DNA of 64,000 nt from positions 1-64,000 of the forward strand of contig JAHEEK010000001.1 of NCBI GenBank assembly GCA_024640765.1, read 5' to 3'. Numbering within the stretch: the first letter of the stretch is position 1; every line of letters begins with the position of its first letter. Both the position numbers and the translations under genes were made by a program. The notes beneath the pieces are model-generated. The model was not told where the DNA came from and made no database searches. It worked only from the letters and a program-made list of their open reading frames with translations. Below, piece after piece: positions 60,002 to 64,000 of this stretch. The DNA comes from Nereida sp024640765 (GTDB lineage: Bacteria; Pseudomonadota; Alphaproteobacteria; Rhodobacterales; Rhodobacteraceae).

Positions 60002-61096
60002 ATGTCCAGTAAAGAAGAAGTCCTAAAAGCCCTCTCATCTCTTACCCTGCCTGATGGCGGCGATCTGGTGTCGCGCGATATGATCCGCGCGTTAAGTGTT
60101 GAAGGCGGCACCGTTCGGTTCGTAATCGAAGCCCCCGATCCCGAAGCTGCTGCGCGCATGGACGGTGTACGCCGCGCAGCTGAGGCTGTGGTTGGTAAAG
60201 TTGCTGGTATAAGTGGTGTGAGTGCCGTGCTGACAGCCCACGGTCCATCTAAATCCATCGTTAAACCACAAGCTGCACCTTCTGCGCCTCCCAGCCTGAA
60301 GATTGGCGGACACCCGACAAAGCAAGAGGGCGGTCCCAAACCTGTCTCCGGCGTTGACCGTATCTTGGCGATTGGGTCGGGCAAAGGCGGCGTTGGCAAA
60401 TCGACTGTGTCGTCAAATCTGGCCGTCGCTCTGGCCAAGCAAGGACGTAAAGTTGGGCTGCTTGATGCAGACATCTATGGTCCCAGTCAGCCGCGTATGT
60501 TGGGTGTTTCAAAACGCCCTGCCAGCCCAGATGGCAAAACAATCATTCCGCTGCAGGCCCACGGCGTAACAATGATGTCCATTGGTCTGATGCTTGACCC
60601 CAATAAAGCGGTTGTGTGGCGGGGGCCAATGCTAATGGGTGCACTCCAACAGATGTTGGGGCAGGTTGAGTGGGGCACGCTTGACGTATTGATCGTGGAT
60701 CTTCCGCCGGGCACGGGTGATGTGCAGCTTACGCTTTGCCAGCGCGCGGCAGTGACGGGGGCAATCGTAGTGAGTACCCCGCAAGATGTGGCGCTTTTGG
60801 ATGCACGACGCGCGCTTGATATGTTTGATAACTTGCGCACACCGGTTTTGGGCCTGATTGAGAACATGAGCACGTATATCTGCCCTGAGTGTGGTCATGA
60901 GGCGCATCTGTTCGGGCATGGGGGCGTTGAGGCTGAGGCCGCCAAAATTGGCGCCCCTTTCCTTGGGTCCTTACCGCTTGATCTGGACACGCGGCTTGCC
61001 GGGGATGCTGGTAGGCCCATCGCGGCTGGTGACAGCCCTATGGCGCAGGCTTACGCCCAATTGGCTGAACGCCTTGTCGCAGGCGGTATGGCTTAG
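60002..61096 (+). CDS. Mrp/NBP35 family Fe-S carrier ATPase
   Basis: This is an iron-sulfur cluster scaffold or carrier (ApbC type). An N-terminal MIP18-like domain (about residues 1-75) is followed by the deviant Walker A GSGKGGVGKST, LDADIYGPSQPRM and IVDLPPGTGDVQLTLCQ. The cluster-binding CxxC is present as YICPECGHEAH. The length is 364 residues. ATG 60002 has AAGGAAGG in front. A terminator follows within 30 bases. Confidence 0.94.
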   Translation: MSSKEEVLKALSSLTLPDGGDLVSRDMIRALSVEGGTVRFVIEAPDPEAAARMDGVRRAAEAVVGKVAGISGVSAVLTAHGPSKSIVKPQAAPSAPPSLKIGGHPTKQEGGPKPVSGVDRILAIGSGKGGVGKSTVSSNLAVALAKQGRKVGLLDADIYGPSQPRMLGVSKRPASPDGKTIIPLQAHGVTMMSIGLMLDPNKAVVWRGPMLMGALQQMLGQVEWGTLDVLIVDLPPGTGDVQLTLCQRAAVTGAIVVSTPQDVALLDARRALDMFDNLRTPVLGLIENMSTYICPECGHEAHLFGHGGVEAEAAKIGAPFLGSLPLDLDTRLAGDAGRPIAAGDSPMAQAYAQLAERLVAGGMA

Positions 61097-61121
61097 ACAG
61101 ACACTTCAATTAGATTGAAGT

Positions 61122-61152
61122 TTAAGGCGCTCCGTCGGGGCGCCTTTTTTGC
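61122..61152 (+). terminator. Terminator after mrp
   Basis: AAGGCGCtcCGtcgGGGCGCCTTTTTT: GGCGC(T/C)CC pairs with GGGGCGCC and a T run follows. Confidence 0.88.
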
Positions 61153-61440
61153 TACATGTGATAATGATGTGTGGGAAATCATGGGAGTCGTTGGTAATTT
61201 TGTATTTGTATCTCGCAGAGTTTATCAAATAATCGCTCAAATTAGGTGGGGTAGGTCGACTTTCTTGGTTGAAGTGACAAAAATTGGGATTTTGTGGTAA
61301 TTATTTGAATAATAATGCTGCTACTATATTTGGTGTTATGAGGTGGATGTTCCTACATCATGATGTTGCTAAAGCTGTCTAAAGCATAGTTTACTTCATG
61401 ATTTACTAAGTTTTTAGGGCGTTTAGCTCGAAAAAAGGTG
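61153..61440. other. AT-rich leader segment without genes
   Basis: About 290 bases with many A/T runs and no frame longer than about 60 codons that looks like protein. Apart from operator array 1 and a likely promoter, I see nothing defined. Its composition differs from the surrounding genes. Confidence 0.5.
61172..61195 (+). promoter_or_regulatory. Candidate MraZ operator array 1 (three boxes, 10-base period)
   Basis: TGGG at 61172-61175 and 61182-61185, then TGGT at 61192-61195, each six bases apart. This is the TGGGN-N5-TGGGN-N5-TGGGN layout known for MraZ binding in E. coli; the third box is imperfect. It lies at the start of the AT-rich leader ahead of mraZ, right after the mrp terminator. 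Confidence 0.5.
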
Positions 61441-61446
61441 TTGCTT

Positions 61447-61470
61447 CCCATAAATTCCCATGTATTCCTA
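61447..61470 (-). promoter_or_regulatory. Candidate MraZ operator array 2 (inverted)
   Basis: CCCA at 61447-61450 and 61457-61460, then CCTA at 61467-61470: on the minus strand this is TAGG-N6-TGGG-N6-TGGG, the same 10-base period as array 1 but in the opposite orientation. It lies where the promoter of the following small RNA is expected. Confidence 0.5.
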
Positions 61471-61476
61471 ACTTTG

Positions 61477-61680
61477 TCGAAGCGGTGAGCACACATTTAA
61501 GGGGCGTCTTAAGAACCCCACCCGGCGACCGAAAAGGTTTCATACAGGCCTCACTTCTTCGATCAACGAGATCCGGCGTGTGAGCGAGCAGACATCCCCC
61601 CAGGTGGCGCGCGCAGTCGGACTTCCCCGCAAAGGGGCACAGGCGGGTTGATCAGTGGCAGCAGATCAGCCCGCCTTTTT
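61477..61680 (+). ncRNA. upsM: Probable UpsM-type small RNA from the mraZ leader
   Basis: A strong intrinsic terminator at 61642-61680 lies ahead of mraZ with no gene before it, so a short untranslated transcript must end there. In Rhodobacter sphaeroides the dcw cluster is preceded by an abundant sRNA, UpsM, of about 200 bases, made from the mraZ leader by partial termination. A start just after operator array 2 (about 61477, an estimate) would give the same length. Internal hairpins such as CCCCgcaaaGGGG (61625-61637) are visible. Confidence 0.6.
61642..61680 (+). terminator. Attenuator-like terminator upstream of mraZ
   Basis: GGCGGGTTGATC (61642-61653) pairs over 12 bp, with one G-U, with GATCAGCCCGCC (61664-61675) across AGTGGCAGCA, followed by TTTTT. 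Readthrough past it would reach mraZ 60 bases on. Confidence 0.9.
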
Positions 61681-61742
61681 AATTAAAGGGCCGCGCATTT
61701 CGGTGTGTAGGTCGCAAGGTAGTAACAGGAGCCGGTTCCTCG

Positions 61743-62237
61743 ATGGTCCGTGCGTTCAGAGGCGAATACCACCAGAAGGTGGATGCAAAGGGCAGGGTCT
61801 CAATTCCCGCGCCCTTTCGGCGTGTCTTGGAGGCAGGTGATCCCGCGTGGGAAAATGGCAAGTTGCCAGAGTTTGTCCTAGTTTATGGCGACGATCGGCG
61901 TGCCTTTCTTGAGGGGTTCACTGTGGATGGCATGGCTTCAGTTGATGCTAAAATCCGCAAATTACCCCGTGGCTCCAAAAAGCGTCATGTTTTGTCGCGC
62001 CTTTACAGTGGTCGCTCGGTAACGCTTAGCGTTGATGAGACGGGGCGGTTCGTTTTGTCCCCCAAGCTGCGCGAAAAGTTGGGCATTACGAACGAGGCCT
62101 ACTTCATCGCCAACAACGATACATTTGAAATTTGGACGCCTGAGACATTCGAAGCTGAGAATAACCTCGCTTTGGATGATGAGGATTTCGATCCGGATTT
62201 GGACCCGTCAGTTTATCTTGATGGGGATGAGGAATAA
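61743..62237 (+). CDS. mraZ: Transcription regulator MraZ
   Basis: MraZ is the first gene of the division and cell-wall cluster and regulates it. Both AbrB-like halves are present: FRGEYHQKVDAKGRVSIPAP with FRRVLEAGD, and the second repeat SVTLSVDETGRFVLSPKLRE. The length is 164 residues, with an acidic C-terminus (LALDDEDFDPDLDPSVYLDG). The start at 61743 reads MVRAFRGEYH. The next gene begins three bases after its stop. Confidence 0.95.
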   Translation: MVRAFRGEYHQKVDAKGRVSIPAPFRRVLEAGDPAWENGKLPEFVLVYGDDRRAFLEGFTVDGMASVDAKIRKLPRGSKKRHVLSRLYSGRSVTLSVDETGRFVLSPKLREKLGITNEAYFIANNDTFEIWTPETFEAENNLALDDEDFDPDLDPSVYLDGDEE

Positions 62238-62240
62238 TCA

Positions 62241-63230
62241 ATGGGCGCCGCTTCTACATCGTCCGCTGATCCGCACATCCCCGTTCTCTTGCGTCCTTTG
62301 TTGGAGGCTGTAGCGCCTGTAGGTGGTGTCTGGCTTGATGGTACGCTCGGGGCCGGTGGCTACACGCGCGGGCTCCTTGAGGCGGGTGCAGAGCAGGTGA
62401 TTGGCGTTGATCAAGATCCGCTGGCACTTCAGATGGCAAAATCGTGGGCCGATGATCGCGTGACACTGGTTGCTGGGAATTTCGCCAAACTTGATACTTA
62501 TGCGGAAAACCTTGACGGCATTGTTTTGGACCTTGGGGTCAGTTCGATGCAGCTTGATCAAGCCGAGCGCGGCTTTTCGTTCATGAAAGACGGCCCCCTT
62601 GATATGCGGATGGCCCAAGATGGACCTTCGGCGGCTGATCTGATCGCGACATGGTCCGAAGCTGAAATAGCGAATGTTTTGTTTCTATATGGTGAAGAAC
62701 GCGCCTCTCGCCGGATCGCAAAGGCAATCGTGAAGGCACGCGCTGCGGCACCCATTAGGACAACTCTTGAGCTTGCCGACCTGATTGCAGGTCAGCTGCC
62801 GCGCTCAAAACCGGGTCAAAGCCATCCTGCGACCCGCAGTTTTCAAGCGATCCGCATTGCGGTGAATGGTGAATATGATGCGCTTTATCAAGGTCTTATG
62901 GCCTCTGAGCGGGCGTTGAAGCCCGGTGGTAAATTGGCGGTGGTCACGTTTCACTCCACTGAGGACCGGATGGTAAAACGCTTTTTGCAAATGCGTGCGG
63001 GCACGACGGGTAACGCCAACCGTTATGCACCGGAGGCTGAACAAGAAACCCCTGCGTTTACTCTAAAATCCCGCAAAGCAGTCGGGCCAGATGCGCAGGA
63101 GCTTGAGGAAAATCCCCGCTCGCGCAGTGCAAAGCTACGTGTTGCGAGCCGTAGTGATGCTCCTGCTGATCTGGCGGGCGAAACACTAGCGCCGCGCGAC
63201 ATTGGCATGCCGACGTTGGGAAAGGGCTAA
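62241..63230 (+). CDS. rsmH: 16S rRNA (cytosine1402-N4)-methyltransferase RsmH
   Basis: RsmH (MraW) methylates C1402 in the decoding centre. The SAM-binding region is VWLDGTLGAGGYTRGLLEAG with VIGVDQDPLALQMA. Further family motifs are GIVLDLGVSSMQLDQAERGF, SHPATRSFQAIRIAVNGE and LAVVTFHSTEDRMVKRF. The length is 329 residues. It sits in the conserved mraZ-rsmH-ftsL-ftsI order. Confidence 0.96.
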   Translation: MGAASTSSADPHIPVLLRPLLEAVAPVGGVWLDGTLGAGGYTRGLLEAGAEQVIGVDQDPLALQMAKSWADDRVTLVAGNFAKLDTYAENLDGIVLDLGVSSMQLDQAERGFSFMKDGPLDMRMAQDGPSAADLIATWSEAEIANVLFLYGEERASRRIAKAIVKARAAAPIRTTLELADLIAGQLPRSKPGQSHPATRSFQAIRIAVNGEYDALYQGLMASERALKPGGKLAVVTFHSTEDRMVKRFLQMRAGTTGNANRYAPEAEQETPAFTLKSRKAVGPDAQELEENPRSRSAKLRVASRSDAPADLAGETLAPRDIGMPTLGKG

Positions 63231-63233
63231 GCG

Positions 63234-63587
63234 ATGCGCACTTTGCTTTATATCAGCGCGGCACTTGCGGTCATGGGGCTGGCTTTTTGGGCCTATCAGG
63301 AAAATTATCGAACGAAAGACGCCCTGGTAGAGGTTCGGGTCCTACAGCGTGACATCGCTGAGGCGCGCGATACGTTGGGCATTTTACGTGGTGAGTGGGC
63401 ATATCTGAACCGGCCTGAGCGGCTGCGCGATTTAGCTGAGATCAATTTTGATTTGCTGGGTCTTTTGCCGATGGAGCCGCAGCAATTTGGCCGCGTTGAC
63501 CAGATCAGTTATCCTTCTGTGATTGCGCCGCTTGGACTGATCACGGGCGCCGTTGATACAAACGCGACATTTGGGGACGCACAATGA
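63234..63587 (+). CDS. ftsL: Cell division protein FtsL
   Basis: A 117-residue bitopic protein of the divisome: one N-terminal membrane helix (MRTLLYISAALAVMGLAFWA) followed by a periplasmic leucine-zipper-like coiled coil (VRVLQRDIAEARDTLGILRG and WAYLNRPERLRDLAEINFDL). FtsL works with FtsB and FtsQ to activate FtsWI. The stop overlaps the ftsI start (ATGA). Confidence 0.9.
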   Translation: MRTLLYISAALAVMGLAFWAYQENYRTKDALVEVRVLQRDIAEARDTLGILRGEWAYLNRPERLRDLAEINFDLLGLLPMEPQQFGRVDQISYPSVIAPLGLITGAVDTNATFGDAQ

Positions 63588-64000
63588 TCCGCACGCCACT
63601 TCGCCCCCTTGCCCGCATCTTGAAAGCCCGCGAAAGCGGCGAAAATCCTGATGCGATTGAGCGCGACAACAAGCGTAAGCGTCACGAAGACATGCGCGAT
63701 CAGTCCCGCCGCCGTGCAGAGGGCAGTTTGGTGGTCTTGGGACTATTCTTCTTGACCGCATTCGGTGCTGTAGGTGGGCGCATGGCGACGTTGTCTGCCT
63801 CGGATGTGGCAGAGCCGCGCAGCTCTGCGATGAATGTGCAAATCCGATCAAACCGCGCAGACATTCTGGATCGTCGTGGCCGTATTCTGGCGACAAATCA
63901 CGACACGTATTCGCTGTATGCGCATCCTCATCAGATGATTGATAAGGACGGCACAATTGCAAAATTGCTTGAGATATTTCCTGATCTGAACGAGCAAAAA
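63584..64000 (+). CDS. ftsI: Penicillin-binding protein FtsI (division transpeptidase), 5' part
   Basis: 139 codons are visible before the window ends. A long basic cytoplasmic N-terminus (RKRHEDMRDQSRRRAEG) precedes the membrane anchor (SLVVLGLFFLTAFGAVGGRM) and the pedestal domain start with the class B PBP motif RADILDRRGRILATN. The transpeptidase domain lies beyond the edge. Confidence 0.94.
   Translation, partial: MIRTPLRPLARILKARESGENPDAIERDNKRKRHEDMRDQSRRRAEGSLVVLGLFFLTAFGAVGGRMATLSASDVAEPRSSAMNVQIRSNRADILDRRGRILATNHDTYSLYAHPHQMIDKDGTIAKLLEIFPDLNEQK

Noticed and set aside
61480..61740. RNase P RNA, 6S RNA or SRP RNA upstream of mraZ
   Set aside because: The length is too short for RNase P and none of the conserved cores of these RNAs is visible; an UpsM-like leader sRNA fits better.
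1..64000. CRISPR arrays, insertion sequences and rRNA genes
   Set aside because: No regularly spaced long repeats, no transposase-like proteins with flanking inverted repeats, and no rRNA sequence were seen anywhere in the window.

Overview
The window is chromosomal DNA from an alphaproteobacterium of the order Rhodobacterales (Roseobacter-type). The evidence is the gene content and order: dnaG-rpoD; nrdR-ribD-ribE-ribB(A)-ribH-nusB; an alphaproteobacterial SUV3-type helicase followed by an S4 protein, fdxA and carD; hisB-hisH-hisA-hisF-hisE; and mraZ-rsmH-ftsL-ftsI. It also carries small proteins I associate with this order (DUF6324, DUF6476, DUF1127) and a tRNA-His without the extra G-1. 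I cannot name a genus. GC is moderate (mid-50s by eye) and falls in 41.5-45.6 kb and in the leader upstream of mraZ.

Layout. 0-3 kb: the end of a Tad (Flp) pilus locus on the minus strand, with two TadE-like pseudopilins and a TadG-like vWA protein; the complete TadE gene and the TadG gene are out of frame. 3.2-14 kb: a frameshifted glutamate dehydrogenase, DNA primase, the housekeeping sigma factor, and the riboflavin/NusB operon interrupted by the tail of a capsule gene (kpsC). 14-19.4 kb: MmcB, an asparagine-synthetase-like protein of unknown role, tRNA-His, a pseudouridine synthase and RpoH. 19.4-31.6 kb: sugar-acid metabolism (ltnD, otnI), PepF, a DNA ligase/exonuclease repair pair, an aldolase, a lipase-like hydrolase and the helicase. 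31.6-41.5 kb: ferredoxin, CarD, cobalamin genes, a doubly frameshifted Kef-type antiporter, a large PilM/GspL-like membrane protein, MetY and a glyoxalase-fold protein. 41.5-45.7 kb: the relic of a T7-like (podoviral) prophage beside tRNA-Tyr, reduced to integrase, a terS stub and terL plus a few small genes. 45.9-59.7 kb: rRNA methyltransferase, histidine genes, tRNA-Gly, pyruvate carboxylase, UvrD-type helicase and two LysE exporters. 60-64 kb: Mrp and the start of the division and cell-wall cluster, behind a long leader with a probable small RNA (UpsM-like) and two candidate MraZ operator arrays.

The main themes are gene decay and reduction. At least six frameshifts and one internal stop hit genes that are usually dispensable (tadE, tadG, gdhA, kpsC, kef, a phage-borne exported protein), while every essential gene reads cleanly. 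This looks more like biology than uniform sequencing error, although most of the lesions lie in simple repeats or homopolymers and should be confirmed from reads. The most distinctive single signal is a (TAGGA)5 tract next to G6 inside tadE, which would make that pilus gene switchable by slippage.
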